Assembly (NCBI GenBank): GCA_946800325.1
Contig: OX326958.1
Location: forward strand, 17,574,992 to 17,638,991
DNA from: Luzula sylvatica
Taxonomy: Eukaryota > Streptophyta > Magnoliopsida > Poales > Juncaceae
DNA length: 64,000 nt
Reading direction: 5' to 3'
The translations under genes and the position numbers were made by a program. The notes beneath the pieces are model-generated. The model was not told the DNA's origin and made no database searches. It saw only the letters and a list, made by a program, of their open reading frames with translations. Positions 11,929 through 24,185 of the stretch are shown here, in pieces. Each line of letters starts with the position of its first letter. Position 1 is the stretch's first letter.

Positions 11929-12013
11929 CGAAACGGTTAGCTTCGTGAGAATCTTCTCTAGCTGCTCGTTTTTCCTAGCAGCTAGAGCTTACTCGAAACG
12001 GTTAGCTTCGTGA
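11925..12013 (-). other. Disturbed gag/pol junction with duplication and hairpin
   Basis: The sequence cgaaacggttagcttcgtga occurs twice (11930-11949 and 11994-12013), and cgagggcatctaatcgc also appears in two places (near 11896 and 12031). Between the copies lies a perfect 9-bp inverted repeat, ctagctgct at 11958-11966 and agcagctag at 11977-11985. Gag and pol are in different frames (their starts differ by 955 bases), although in this clade they are normally one frame. The rearrangement most likely caused the frame break. Confidence 0.65.
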
Positions 12014-12883
12014 TATTATGTCATCTAATCGAGGGCATCTAATCGCATGGGTTTTCGTAACTTGCCTCTCTTTCGACCGCGGCTTGCTCAAATCGACGTG
12101 CTCGAGCTTACTCGTGAGCATGTCTAGCTTGGCGTTTATGGCTGTTATCGCGTCGACTTCTAAAACACCTTGTCGCCCCGTCGTGGGGGCGCGATCATTC
12201 GACCATCCATGGTAATTGAGGGCCATGTTCTCGATCAACTCCCAAGCATCCTCCACACTCTTATCCATCAATGCACCTCCCGAAGCCGCGTCGAGGTTGG
12301 CGCGGGTTTGGTAGGTGACTCCATTGTAAAACGTTTGCAAGAGCAGCCACTTTGCTAGGCCGTGATGAGGGCACGCGCCTTGTAATTCCTTGAAATGCTC
12401 CCACGCTTCGTATAAGTTTTCGCCTGCGTTTTGTTGAAAACTCATAATCTGGGCGCGTAACATGGCTGTTTTGCTGGGCGGAAAGTACTTGGCGAGGTAT
12501 GCGTCGCAGAGTTGGTTCCACGACGTAAAATGTCCGTCGGAGTGACCGTAAAGCCATTGTTTTGCCTTGCCCCTGAGAGAAAAAGGAAAAAGAGTTAGCA
12601 TGATAGTATCATTCGAAACTCCATTTACCTTTATCGTGCTCGCTATTTCGTATAGATTTTGTAAGTGAGCGTGCGGATCCTCCATCGCACCACCACCGAA
12701 CTGATTTGCTTGCACCATATTTAGAAGCGGTGTTTTGAGCTCGAAATTGTTTGCAGCGATACCAGGTGGCGCGATGCTTCTCCCAATTGCCGTGGCGCTG
12801 GGCGAAGTGTATTCACGTAGAGCACGTGAGCGAGGCGGAACTGGTTGGACATTCTCTTCTTGATTCGGTTGGTTTTGCTCCAT
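12002..12883 (-). CDS. Gypsy-1 Gag
   Basis: A 293-residue capsid-type protein. Residues about 95-190 match the plant retrotransposon gag domain: FSLRGKAKQWLY, then SWNQLCDAYLAKYFPPSK, then LYEAWEHFKEL and a TFYNG motif. This protein packages the element RNA into virus-like particles in the cytoplasm. The C-terminus from about residue 278 is encoded by the duplicated junction DNA and is probably not native. No CCHC zinc knuckle is seen, as is usual for Athila Gag. The ATG at 12883 lies 165 bp downstream of the 5' LTR. Confidence 0.88.
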   Translation of the reverse strand: MEQNQPNQEENVQPVPPRSRALREYTSPSATAIGRSIAPPGIAANNFELKTPLLNMVQANQFGGGAMEDPHAHLQNLYEIASTIKVNGVSNDTIMLTLFPFSLRGKAKQWLYGHSDGHFTSWNQLCDAYLAKYFPPSKTAMLRAQIMSFQQNAGENLYEAWEHFKELQGACPHHGLAKWLLLQTFYNGVTYQTRANLDAASGGALMDKSVEDAWELIENMALNYHGWSNDRAPTTGRQGVLEVDAITAINAKLDMLTSKLEHVDLSKPRSKERQVTKTHAIRCPRLDDIISRS

Positions 12884-13022
12884 CGTAATATGTGGTGACC
12901 TTCGCGCTTTGCTTCTTAGATTGTACCTTTCTGCCAGCGAAGATCTGAAATCTGAAAATAAAATAAAACTAAAAAGGGAGAATCGATCTCGAAAACCAGG
13001 AAATCAACTAATATCAAACACC

Positions 13023-13040
13023 TCCCCAGCAGCGGTGCTA
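13023..13040 (-). other. Primer binding site of Gypsy-1, diverged Asp-tRNA type
   Basis: On the minus strand tagcaccgctgctgggga lies 8 bp downstream of the 5' LTR. It is a diverged form of the tggcgccgttgccgggga site common in Athila-type elements, with transitions at four to five positions. Confidence 0.7.
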
Positions 13041-13048
13041 GAAAAGCT

Positions 13049-14572
13049 TGTTGCGTATTTACGTTTAAGCAGGGCTTTTCAACATTTAAAATCCTAAATG
13101 ACTCTAATTGGGCCACAAGCGCATGGTATTCGTTGAGTACGTTAGGGGTCGATCCACAGAGAGGGTTGAGTACTAGCAGTGACTTCAGGTTCACAATTCG
13201 ACTCGATCTAAAACTGAGGTTTGTTGGTTGATTCGGGACAGATTTAAACGAAAAAGAAAGGGTTTTTTAGTATAGGAGAGGACTCTAGGGTGTTCGGATT
13301 CTACTTGGATGATTTGGTGTGTTCTAAAGGTTGCTAAACGCTTTCTCGAAATCTGACTTTGGTGGAGGTGTTATCCTATTCTTCCTAGACCGGCTCTCGC
13401 TCGCGACTATGCCTAAGAAAGACCCGTTACGCTCTATGATAATCATATAATCCCGTGGGTGACGTGTACCAATGTTCTTAGAATACAACGGTCCAAGTTT
13501 GTGCGTTTACAATCTGGTTTCTCACTCCGCTCTCGCTTCGCAAGGTTAACCTAAAACGATCTTAACTACTTGGTTTGACGGGTTTATTTGAGGGCTTAAA
13601 CAATCTTAAACGTCCACTCTCGCTACTTAGTCAAGGATGTCCTAACTTATGTCACTTAGGCTGGCCTAAACGCGTACAAACGGTTAATTAAGACGAGTAA
13701 TATCAAGGCACAAAACACAAATCAAATCTGAAAGAAACAAAGCATATAATACTACCAAAACATCACAAGTACTAATGATTGACGACTGCGAAATGTTTAG
13801 CTACTCATGTTCGACAACAAAACAAATCTAAATATCAAATACATCATAAAACTAAACACGAGAAAGAGTAAACCGATTTGTTGACGAACGTTTTCTTCTT
13901 CGTAAACTCCGGCTCCTAAACGACGTGATCTTCTTCGATGGTTGACGACTGCGAAAAAGTGTATCAGGCGAGTTAAGAAAGAGGAGGATGAGAGGTGGAT
14001 GGTGGCTGGTGGCTGGTGAAAGAATGAAAATCGAAGATGAGAAGGTAACCCTAGCAAAGGCAGCCATAGCCTTTTATAGTCGACGGCTAGGATTAGGTCA
14101 CAGCATTCATGGCTGTAGAAAGTGGGCCCATATCAGGGTGTGGGCCACGAAATTTGAGGTGTGAATTATGCAATTTTTTAGAGGATTCCTTCCTGAAGTT
14201 ATGGCAATTTGAATCACCAAATTTGGAGTTACCAATCAAAAGATATGGCCATTTTATTCCTTGCCAAATTCTGAGATTGTGCAGATTCTTTCCATTTTTT
14301 TTGATCTTCCAACAATAATCGCGATTTTGACTTGTTTTGCACTGTGAAAGCTTGGAACAGTGCCGAGACCCTCAATACTTGCATTTCTTCACTTCTAGAG
14401 GCCTTTTATCCTGTATTGCACATAAATCTGCAAATATACTCAAACAAGATGCCAACGAGCAATTCTCGTGGTTTTGTTAGTATTTTAACGTTTAAGAGTT
14501 CATTTAGTACAATTTCTAAAACATTTTAAGTCCAGATGAGTGCGCAAAACCCTATCATATTCGCACTCATCA
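13049..14572 (-). repeat. 5' LTR of Gypsy-1
   Basis: Pairs with 4197-5761 and is 1524 bp long. An 86-codon open frame in each LTR (13797-14057 and 4987-5247, minus) is similar between the copies, but LTRs are duplicates by origin, so this is not evidence of coding. Confidence 0.88.
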
Positions 14573-16488
14573 ATCAACATCGATAGTTTGAAGAGTATCA
14601 ATCAATAGGGAGAGCAAGACGGAAGGATAACAGATCAAGCCTGCAAGATTAACCGATTTTTGTCCAATCGATATAAAATTTCAATACTCTTCCTTCCATA
14701 CTTTTATACGAAAGTGTGAGTCCTAGGTTTTGGAAATCGGTGCGTTATGTTGCACTTGTAATGTACATGAGTGTCGGTATCCTTACAATATATTAGTTTA
14801 CTCATGTTTGATATATAAATCATTTCTCTTATTTTGTAACTTCATCACATAACTTAACATGTAACGATAAATAATTAATAAAATCAATTCAATATGAATC
14901 TAGCGACTGATAAATAGTCTACATAATTAATGTAAGAAGATGTAGCTTTTTAAAAATGCTCAAATACAATACAATGATAAAAAATAAATACATAAATGTC
15001 TACAAATGAATTATTTCATTAAATAAATGGTTCTATTATTTTAATGTATTATGATTCAATGGTTAAAACGATCATGAAAAGATGAGACAGGATGATTGTG
15101 CAGAGTGAAAATTTATTATCAAAGATAATGTTATTTTTATGTGAAGGCTAAAGATAAGTGAAAATATTTTGAATTGGACGGAATATTTAAGTTAGCACTT
15201 TACTGAGGGAGGCAAATTCTTTCATTATTATATGAAGAATAAAATATATAATCTTAAAACATAGGTGGTTTTAGAATATTTAAAAAAAACGAGTAAATGG
15301 GAAATGTTCGGTAGTCTTCCGTCATTAATGTCAACGAAATTTAAATCCACAATCTTTCATAACATATTGATTTTTGTGTTTTATACTCAATCAATTAATC
15401 ATAACATATTGATTTTTGTGTTTTATACTCAATCAACTAAACTATAAGCTACGAATAATTGACTAAAATATTACAAAATGGAGGTTTTTGGATGAATCGA
15501 TTCTTTTCATAATGAACATATTATATTTATATTTATAATGAAAACACATTTATTTCAGTGCAACGCGATAATGAAGTTAATTATTTTAATGAGAAAAGAT
15601 GGAGACTAACTAATGGATGCTTACTCGGCCTAATTAATCTATTTCCTTATTTTATTCAGATCTGGTAATCTTAAAGGAGTTCGCATCAAAGAATGGAACA
15701 AATAAATCTATCTAAAAGTCAAAAGGGTCTTTTATCTTTCTAACAAGCCATCATTCCTTTCCAGAAACAAAGTTCATCAATTTTGTCCACAATTGTTATC
15801 TTTGTTATTTATACCAAATCTTATGTAAATTTACTCAACTCAAAGTAACTAAAACCCTTAAATCAGCACGAGTTTGGAAAAAATAAATGATATTTGTAAA
15901 GCATGTATGTGTCGAAATTAGGTGCAAGTCCTTGTGCTTGGACTAATTGGAAAAGTTGAGTGAGGTGAATGAATCATAATCAATATCAATATCTATCTAA
16001 ATCTTGGTTTAGGCTGCTGGCTTTTACGTCTCAATTTAGGTTTTCTCCAAAGGAGGTCAATGCTACTTGTGATATTGTATTTTTCTAATTTGAAATTTGA
16101 AATAGTCAGTGAACATATGCTACTAGTCAATGGGTCCAAAGTGGTCCTTGAATCATATTTTCTCTATGTTTTCTTTTTCGCAGACTTTCAGGGTTTTTTT
16201 ACAAAAAAAAAAGACTTTCAGGGTTGACTCCTGTTTCCTGCAAATTTCTCTCATAAAGTCATTCTATTGTATTTCAGATTAATATAGAAAAGTTTATATA
16301 ATGTATAAATAAACTATAAAGTTAATTGTATGTATTTCTGATCGATACTAAAGTCATATAAGCGAAAAAAACTTTTAAAGTCTCAATAGCTCACCGTCAC
16401 TGATTATTAGTGACAAATGTCAAACAGAATCTACACTATGACTATCCAGTCCAAGTTAACCTAATCATCAATTATTACCTCCTAACGG
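14573..16488. other. AT-rich intergenic DNA upstream of the bHLH gene
   Basis: No gene is seen. A short tandem duplication of the sequence cataacatattgatttttgt is present at about 15358-15435. The last few hundred bases are presumably promoter. Confidence 0.4.
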
Positions 16489-16499
16489 TTATATAAAGC
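16489..16499 (+). promoter_or_regulatory. TATA box of the bHLH gene
   Basis: ttatataaagc lies 164 bp upstream of the ATG. Transcription would start near 16520, leaving a leader of about 140 bases that is rich in C and T. Confidence 0.6.
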
Positions 16500-16662
16500 A
16501 AAGGCATCACCTCCACCCTTCTTCTCCTTTCCATTTCACTTGCTTATCCTCCTACCAACCTCACTCCACTACATATACAAACCAAGTCCAACCACACGTA
16601 CACGACCTTACTTAATTCTACTTCCACCTTAGAATCGAGTAGATCGGAGAAGAAGAAGAAGC

Positions 16663-18196
16663 ATGGGAGACGAGATGATTCGTGCCGGTATCTGTACCGG
16701 TACTTCTGGAACAGGTTGGTGGAACGCCATGAAAACCGGCTCAAATTTCGAAGCTCAGTTTGTACCCTCTCCTTTGGATGTGTCGTGCACCGTTGGATTC
16801 AACTGGAGTACTGCTACTGGTGCAAGAATCGAAAAGAGATCCATGTTGTGCGGTGAGTCGCCTGAATCGGTTTCGGCTAATAGTTCTATCACCTACGTCT
16901 CGGATCAACCCTTCACCGCACCGGTTTTGATCATGCCTTCGACTTCACAGTTAACCGGTTTTGATTTATCTACTCCACTCATGCCCGATTGGAACCAACC
17001 TCTACTGTAAGCTCTATTAATATATATCTTTATTCCCTTGTAGTTTTATTATTGTACTAACATGAACAATAACAGTGCACAGGTTGATCAAGCGTGTTAT
17101 CCTACTATGTATCAAGAAGATCATACGAGCGTGAAACCCTATTTTGCGAATCAAAATCATATGGGAGGCGATAATACGGCACTAAATCATCCAAATCAAA
17201 ATAATCAATTTATTTCTGGTCAAGACGTCAGCTCGGATTCAAGCTTGCCTATGCCATTTGAGTTTCCATCCACGATACTGAGAAGCCTTCTAGAATCATC
17301 AAACCGACCTCCCGAGCTCCCTTTTAATCACATCCATCCAATTGGATTTCCATCAAATGAGGGTTTCGATCCATCAAACGTAAATTCGTCACATTTTGAT
17401 AAAACATCAACCATAAGACAACCTCTTCAGTTCTCCAACGAAACTCCATTTTGGACTACAGCAAACAACATGTCTAATAATTATGATCTTCGTACTTCCA
17501 TGACCGGTCACGATAACCAAGCTTTAAAGGTACAAAAGATATACTTCAAGGCGTTCAATTAATAATTAGGTTATTGATTAATAAATTGGATTTATATATA
17601 AATTTATGTAGTTAAGCTAATTACATTTGTTTAAACTTTAACTTTCTATAGACTAAACAGGAAGGATCAGGAGGAGGATCGAGCTCATTGATTAAAAGAA
17701 AGACAGAGAGCCAATCAGGATTCAAGAAACCTAGAATGGAGAGTACACCACCTCCAATGCCAGCATTCAAGGTATAATTTTTTGCTGTTTTGAATTAAGT
17801 GTTTGATTATGAGACTTTTAAGAATTATATCATTATTCATATTTGATTTTTGTTTCTAAGTACAGGTGAGGAAAGAGAAGGTAGGGGACAGAATCAGTGC
17901 ACTCCAGCAACTAGTCTCTCCTTTTGGAAAGGTGATGAATTAATTAAGGCATTTGATTGCCTCTCCACTAGATTTTGAAAATATTATTAGCTAGATATCC
18001 CATATGTACTCTCTTCTCTCACTAAAAGCATTTCTCCTTTTGGCTTTGTTCACAACTATATCATAAGAATTGAGATATATACTGATTTGAAATTTCTTTC
18101 TTCTTTCTTTAACAGACTGATACAGCATCAGTTCTGCATGAAACCATAGACTACATCAAGTTCCTTCATGACCAAGTTGAAGTAAGTCTACATAAT

Positions 18197-18290
<94 letters not shown>

Positions 18291-19003
18291 ACCATAGAGC
18301 TGCATCACAATAGGAGAGAACGCTATCATTTCATTTGTATAGATCCTCAGTTTTTTATGCAAATACGCGTGACCTTTGTTTCATTTTTTATATAAATTAA
18401 CAAGGATATTTTAGATATTTTTCAATCCTCTAATTTAATTAATAATTAATTCATTGTTCGAATAGAAAATTAATTTCATTGACAAAATAAGAGAATATCT
18501 AATTAATTATAAATATCAAAAATACCCTTTCGGAAATGTCCTACCATAAAATTATCCATAATTATTATATCTGCTGTTTCAAAAGAAACAAAGACGAAAA
18601 TAAAAAATAAATAAAAAGAGAACAAAACATGGATAATATCTTATGTTTTTATATGTATGTTTCTACAGGTGCTTAGTGCTCCATATTTAAAGAATGGCCA
18701 TCAAATGCAACACATAAAGGTAATACATATTCTTCCAGTTTGCCCATTGATTTATTTTAAATTTAATCGATCATTGTAGACATAACTAAAAGTATTCAGT
18801 ATTTTTTTAACTGTGTTTTCTTTTCCTTATATGTATATTCTTGTGTTCAGAACATGGAGAGAATAAAGGAAAGCAATGAAGGAACAAAAAGAGACTTGAT
18901 AAGCCGAGGGCTTTGTCTCGTACCGATTTCTAGCACATTTGCGGTGGCAAGCGAGGTGCCTGTCGAAATATGGGCTCCGGCCTTCGCCGCAAGCTTTAGG
19001 TAG
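16663..19003 (+). CDS. bHLH transcription factor of the bHLH112/bHLH123 type
   Basis: Seven exons: 16663-17006, 17076-17529, 17652-17771, 17866-17931, 18116-18181, 18669-18719, 18851-19003. All introns are GT-AG and the phases agree, giving 417 residues. Residues 1-266 are Ser/Asn/Pro-rich and poorly conserved. A basic nuclear-localisation-like stretch (IKRKTESQ, FKKPRM) lies at about 277-296. The helix-loop-helix starts with VRKEKVGDRISALQQLVSPF at 307, continues with TDTASVLHETIDYIKFLHDQ at 329 and leads into VLSAPYLKNG. The tail RGLCLVPISSTF...FAASFR is the C-terminal signature of this subfamily. Members act as nuclear dimers; Arabidopsis relatives function in stress and root development and have an atypical basic region. 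The exact orthologue is uncertain. Intron 5 contains a long CT/CA microsatellite. Confidence 0.93.
18201..18289 (+). repeat. Compound (CT)n(CA)n microsatellite in bHLH intron 5
   Basis: About 29 CT units (18201-18258) run directly into about 15 CA units. It lies 20 bp after the donor site at 18182, so length changes are likely and could affect splicing. Confidence 0.95.
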
Positions 19004-19322
19004 GATTAGGACATATTATACAAGCCGTTATAACAAAATTAGGAGTTCATGAATTATTACATGTAGAGATTAAATGATAAAACTAAGTGATGTAGAAGAA
19101 GGAGATACCATTTCTATTAAATTCAACTAAGTATGTTTCAGTAGAGTTTTAATTGAGTGGCACGATTAATGCAGGATTAGAAAAATGATTGGAACAATTT
19201 ATTGTACTATTCATTCAGGGGTGGTATTACCTGCTTCTTATTTCATCTTTGTTTTGGTTTGTTATGTAACTTGATGAATTCATAATGAGAATTTGGTTTT
19301 ATGTCTGTACACTTCTAATTCA

Positions 19323-19324
<2 letters not shown>

Positions 19325-19403
<79 letters not shown>
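19325..19403 (+). repeat. (GT)n microsatellite
   Basis: About 39 GT units downstream of the bHLH stop codon, within or just after the likely 3' UTR. Confidence 0.95.
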
Positions 19404-19406
<3 letters not shown>

Positions 19407-19485
19407 TAATTTATCATATATTTTCATTTAATATTGTAAAGCATGCAGCATTATATTTGATTTGATAAATTAGCTGATAAGCCCG

Positions 19486-20979
19486 GACTACCACAAAAAA
19501 ACACGCCTAAACACGGTTTGTTAAACGCGGGATGACACCGTGTTTTAAAAAATTGTACGCTCGTTCGGACGGTTTCAAAATCGGTTAAAAATACACCCGG
19601 TTTATTGCAAACCGATTAAACATATAACTGGTTTATTTAAAACGGGTTGAAACTATAGCCGGTTTATTTAGAACCGTGTAAAATCTGGAATTGTTTAACC
19701 GGTTTTAGAAAACCGTGACTATAAAATCTGGATTATAGTCGTTTACCCGGTTTATTAATAAACTGTGAAAATATGCAATTTGTTTACCGGTTTATCACCA
19801 AACCATGTTTACATAATACCGAGGTTATTGGAAGCAAAAAAAATGAAGTCGTCTCTTCACAAAGTCGCAAATGGTTCATCTTCTTCTTGATGCCGCATTA
19901 TTGATCAACACTCTTCGGGTGATTGAAACTTTTGATCTCTATATATGGAGTGGTTTTGAGGAGTTTAGCCGATCGGGTCACTCTTCAGGCGATTGTAAGA
20001 TCAAAGCCGTGCGTTGTGCTGGCTTCGATTTTGTGATTGATTGGAGTTTTTGTAAGATTTTCTAGCAACATCAGTGTGACGTGATCTTCAGCGAAAATTT
20101 TGTTTCTAGGTACAAATCTCTCTTTTTGTTTGTTTCACTTTGTGCGTTGTGTTGGCAGCAAAATGTTGTTATTTCATTTTATGTACATAGAATGAGATCA
20201 ATACTTAATGCAAAAGATGGAGTTCATCATCATCATGGTGCGGGGAAAATAGTGCAAAAAAAAGAAAAGAGATGATGATTTTCAAATAAACATTGAATAA
20301 AATTGATATTATGTCATTTATGATTCATTTGTTTTTCATTATTGTAGCAAGATGTAAATGGAAGGATAGAACCTGACCGCATCACCTTTTGGAACACAGA
20401 AAAGAAACGGAAGCCATGCAAATTAATTAGTGACCAAAGAAAAGAAAAGAAAAAAAAAGGTAACATGCATGATTATTCTCTTATTTACTATTGGTTAAAA
20501 AATTGAATAGAAAATAATATATTTATAGTATTTTATCGGTATAAATAAGGACCGTGCATGAATGAAATTTTAAAATCATTTGTTCATTTTAGTTTTTGTA
20601 TATTTTAGGTGTATAATCTTCTTCGGATACATTTGAATGGTTCTGTAAAAGTTTTCAAAGATATTGTAGTAATGGTCCCGAGCACAATGGACCTGAAAGA
20701 GAAATGATTGTGGTCCAACTCTAATGGAGTACTACATAGTGCAGTTTTCTAATCTTCCGAATTCCGAAAGAAATGAAGTAGAACGTCTAATTAAGGAGAA
20801 CATAGCCGAGCAACAAGCCAGACATGATGAGTTTATTGCGGAGCAGCAACAAAGACATGAAAAGAAGATAATCGTCAATCGTCATGGAAGAAATGCAAGA
20901 AAATGGAAAATGACCCCAAAAAATGGAAAATTTGTTTGATATGATTATTTAATTGCGTCCCGAGGTACAATATAAAATT
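19486..20979 (+). mobile_element. CACTA-like transposon end with subterminal repeats, truncated
   Basis: gactaccacaaaaaaacacg at 19486 resembles a CACTA terminus with a mutated first base. Over the next 320 bp the motif ccggttta(t) recurs at least six times, each followed after 5-10 bases by a complementary aaaccg-type half, as in CACTA subterminal repeats. Further on, 20724-20939 has an open frame of 71 codons rich in Glu, Gln and Arg (ENIAEQQARHDEFIAEQQQ), which could be a transposase scrap. The right end is cut by the LTR at 20980. The class assignment is tentative and rests on the terminus and the repeats only. Confidence 0.45.
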
Positions 20980-21660
20980 TGAAGGAAATATACTTTTTGG
21001 ATCAACGATAAAATAAAATTGTACGTATAAGGACAAACGAACGCATGCGTTCGTGGGCATAAATAATGTGTGTATTAGACGCACATATGTATATTGGATA
21101 TACATAATAAAATTGATAAGATACGATTTTATCAAGAAAATTAGAAAATCCAGTGGAAACAATTTTAGTCAAACTGACATAACTTTCATATAACAACTCC
21201 AATTTGAATGGTTCATATTGGGTTGGTTAGATAATAAGATTATCTAGAACTTTCATGAAGAATAATATTTCATTTGAGCGATTTATCATTTTCGTTTTAA
21301 TGGAATGCCGAAAAGATACGACAGTTTGACATACAGTTAATAAAACCGTCATAACTTCTGCATCCGAAATCTAATTGAGCTGGGCCAGATTGGGTTGGCA
21401 AGATAATTAGATTATCTACAACTTTCATGAAGAAATGAATTCGGTTTGAACGATTTAATAATTTCGTTTCAATAGAATAGATAAAGGGTGCATGCAGTTT
21501 TATGTTTCAAAGGTGTATAATAATTATGCAAACATTTTGGTCCATCCTTATTCTATGTAGTATATATAGGATATTTCTCTCTCCTTTAGTAATGTGAATC
21601 CTAAGTCAAATTCAGTCCAAAAATTAGAAAGACGTTTATCAATGGTTGAGAGAGTGTGAA

Positions 21661-21716
<56 letters not shown>
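20980..21716 (+). repeat. Truncated LTR of the Copia-1 family
   Basis: Begins tgaaggaaatatac like the other Copia LTRs and carries two modules with the dyad AGATAATAAGATTATCT (21229-21245 exact; 21401-21417 with one change). A TATA-like gtatatatagg is near 21559. The copy stops in a (GA)n tract at about 21716, so the GC-rich R-U5 end is missing, and no primer site follows. Confidence 0.75.
21666..21714 (+). repeat. (GA)n microsatellite
   Basis: About 24 GA units in the position where intact Copia-1 LTRs have a short GA-rich stretch after the TATA box. Confidence 0.9.
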
Positions 21717-21718
<2 letters not shown>

Positions 21719-22570
21719 TTTTTTTCTCCATTAGGGGCCTTTTGGCAAATGGAATTAGTAGAGTGGAATCGGATTATAAGTGGAGGAGAAAAAAATTCTG
21801 AAATTAGTAATTCCACGATTTGTTTGGATGTCTAGATTATAAGATGTTGGAAAATATGGTTTTTTGTTTGGTTGTTTAGAAAATTTTAGAATATTGTTTT
21901 TTGTGAATTAGAAAGTTGTTAAAATAGTTATACATGTAGATAAAATAAATTATCACATCTTTATACAAATCTAACTCAAACATATAATATGATAAAATAA
22001 ATCATACTATATAAATCAATGTACAAGATACTGTCATTTCAACATACAAATTAATTTATCAATTACAAACATCAATATCAACATAAAAAATATCACTTTT
22101 CCAAAAAACAAAATTAACACGCAAATTTATATCCAAAATATCAAACCGACATGATTTGCCCACATATCTTATGATTTGCTATCTAATTTGAATCCGTTCT
22201 CTTGCCTCATTTCTTCTCCACTCCTCGCGTCCTACATGATTTGGAAAGTATGTATCTTTAATGCAAGAAGACCAAAATGCTCAAATAAGTAGAGCCCCAA
22301 TTATTATACACCAAGTTACCAACTTTTTATCCCTAATCCTAAATTATATATCATTTTTAGTACAAGAAAAGAAATCAAATAAAAAAGTAAAACTGAAAGA
22401 AAATTTTGCCATCAGTATAATAATCAAACACACATACACACGTATATACACATATAAAGACTATTAATTAAGCCCATGTACCTATGAAAAATTTTCGAAG
22501 AGGGGAGGGGGTCGACCTGAAAAGATGTCGGGCCCACGCACGGGAGTTGTGCTTGTGGTTAAGGACAGAA
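21717..22570. other. AT-rich intergenic DNA
   Basis: No gene or clear element is visible between the truncated LTR and the MITE-like repeat. Confidence 0.4.
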
Positions 22571-23040
22571 TCTAAGTTAGTCAGTTCGCGAATAATACAC
22601 GAATTATACGAATTTTGAAAAATAGGCGAACTTCGTGTATCCAATTCGGTGATTCGGAAATAGTCACGAATTTTATGGCCAAAAAATATTCGGCCGATTT
22701 TTTGCCGAATTTTTCAAATTGAGAATTTTTAATTGTTTCTATGTATTGCAATCTCTAAGTTAAATGAGTCATATCATGATTTAAGTTAGTCAATTCGCGA
22801 ATAGTTTGCGAAGAATACACGAATTATACGAATTTTGAAACTTCGCGATATTATATTTTGCCGAATTTTTTTAACCGATTTTTTAATAAAAATCGTATTA
22901 TACACGAACCTATACGAATACGAATATTACCCGTTCACGTTTTTTAGGTCCGAATTTTTTGCTGTATTGAAAAACGCACTATCCGAATTATACACGAACG
23001 TATTCCATATCGTATTATTGCCGTATCCCGAATGACTGAC
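22571..23040 (+). repeat. MITE-like repeat with internal duplication
   Basis: ttagtcagttcgcgaata near 22577 and the reverse complement of the right end (tagtcagtcattcggg, ending 23040) are similar over about 20 bp. The left segment with cgaattatacgaattttg is repeated at 22781-22840. There is no coding capacity. It could be a non-autonomous DNA transposon; the superfamily is not clear and no clean target duplication was identified. Confidence 0.35.
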
Positions 23041-23489
23041 TATGGACAGAATGCGGCGAGGGCAGAATGCTTGGGGAGGGGGGTATTATAATTGTGAATC
23101 GCTATAACTACGATGAATTTCAAAATTGTATGCTTAATGGAGGAATAACAGAACTCAGTTCAAACGAAATATTGATGGTTGTTGAGAGAATCTTCCTGCT
23201 AATTATTATTATTATTATCGTTATTAAAAAGAAAATAGAAAAAATGATGTTTCGACAATTTCAGATTCACCCTTACAAAATTCAAAACATATCAAATTTT
23301 ATTTTATCTTTTCCAAAATTCAAAATATTATCATATCTGCCCTTCCAAGTTTGTATGGACAAAATGTCACAAAATATTACATTTTTATATTTTCCAAAAA
23401 ACATATCTATACTATCTATACTATATACTAATGCAAGGGGATTTGCAGCCACGTCACCAGGGGCCTATTCGTAAAAAAAAATATTTTTT

Positions 23490-24185
23490 TTTACATTTTG
23501 GTCCTTTTTTATTTACAAATTGGTCCTTTTTTTGAAAAAAATTTACATTTTGGTCCTTTTTTTCTTACATTTTGGTCCTTTATATTTGCTTTTTGGTCCT
23601 TCGAAGTTTTAAAATTTACATTTTAGTCCAGGGGTCTCAAATTGGTCCTATTTTTTTTTTCAAAATTACATTTTGGTCCTTTATATTTGCTTTTTGATCC
23701 TTCGAAGTTTTAAAATTTACATTTTGGTCCAGGGGCCTCTTTGTAAAAATAATTTATTTACATTTTGGTACTTTTCTGAAAAAAAAATACATTTTGGTCC
23801 TTTTTATTTACATTTTGGTTCTTTTTTATTTGCATTTTGGTCCTTTTTATTTACATTTAGTCCTTTCAAGTTTGAAAAATTAAACTTTGGTCCAGGGGCC
23901 TCTTTGTAAAAAAATTATTTATATTTTGGTCATTTTTATTTACATTTTGGTCCTTTTTAGTTGAAAAAACTATATTTTGATCCTTTCTATTTACATTTTT
24001 GTCCTTTTGAGTTTAGAAACCTACATTTTGGTCCTTCATATTTACATCTTCATCCTTTTTTACATTTTTGAATTTATATTATAGTCCTTTTTATTTATAT
24101 CTTGGTCCTTTTCAGTTTTACATCACACTTTAGTACTTTTTATTAACATTTTGGTCCTTTTTAATTTAAATTTCGGTCATTTTTT
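23490..24185 (+). repeat. Degenerate minisatellite with motif ttttggtcc
   Basis: About 30 imperfect copies of a 20-24 bp unit, roughly tttacattttggtccttttt, fill some 700 bp inside the Helitron. A longer period is visible where blocks beginning ccaggggcct recur near 23457, 23730 and 23892. Confidence 0.85.

Larger units (their letters stand above)
4197..14572 (-). mobile_element. Athila-type Gypsy LTR retrotransposon (Gypsy-1)
   Basis: A nearly complete 10.4-kb element is bounded by the 5-bp duplication atcaa (4192-4196 and 14573-14577). On the minus strand the order is 5' LTR (13049-14572), primer site, gag, protease-RT-RNase H-integrase, a 1.9-kb non-coding tail, a purine-rich tract (5762-5775 read in reverse) and 3' LTR (4197-5761). 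The order RT before integrase, the DLGAS protease motif and the GCGCTT...GGGGAGGCAACCC block after the integrase point to the Athila branch of plant Gypsy elements. No env-like reading frame is seen. The LTRs show many substitutions and a roughly 40-bp indel, so the copy is older than the Copia elements here. Confidence 0.92.
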
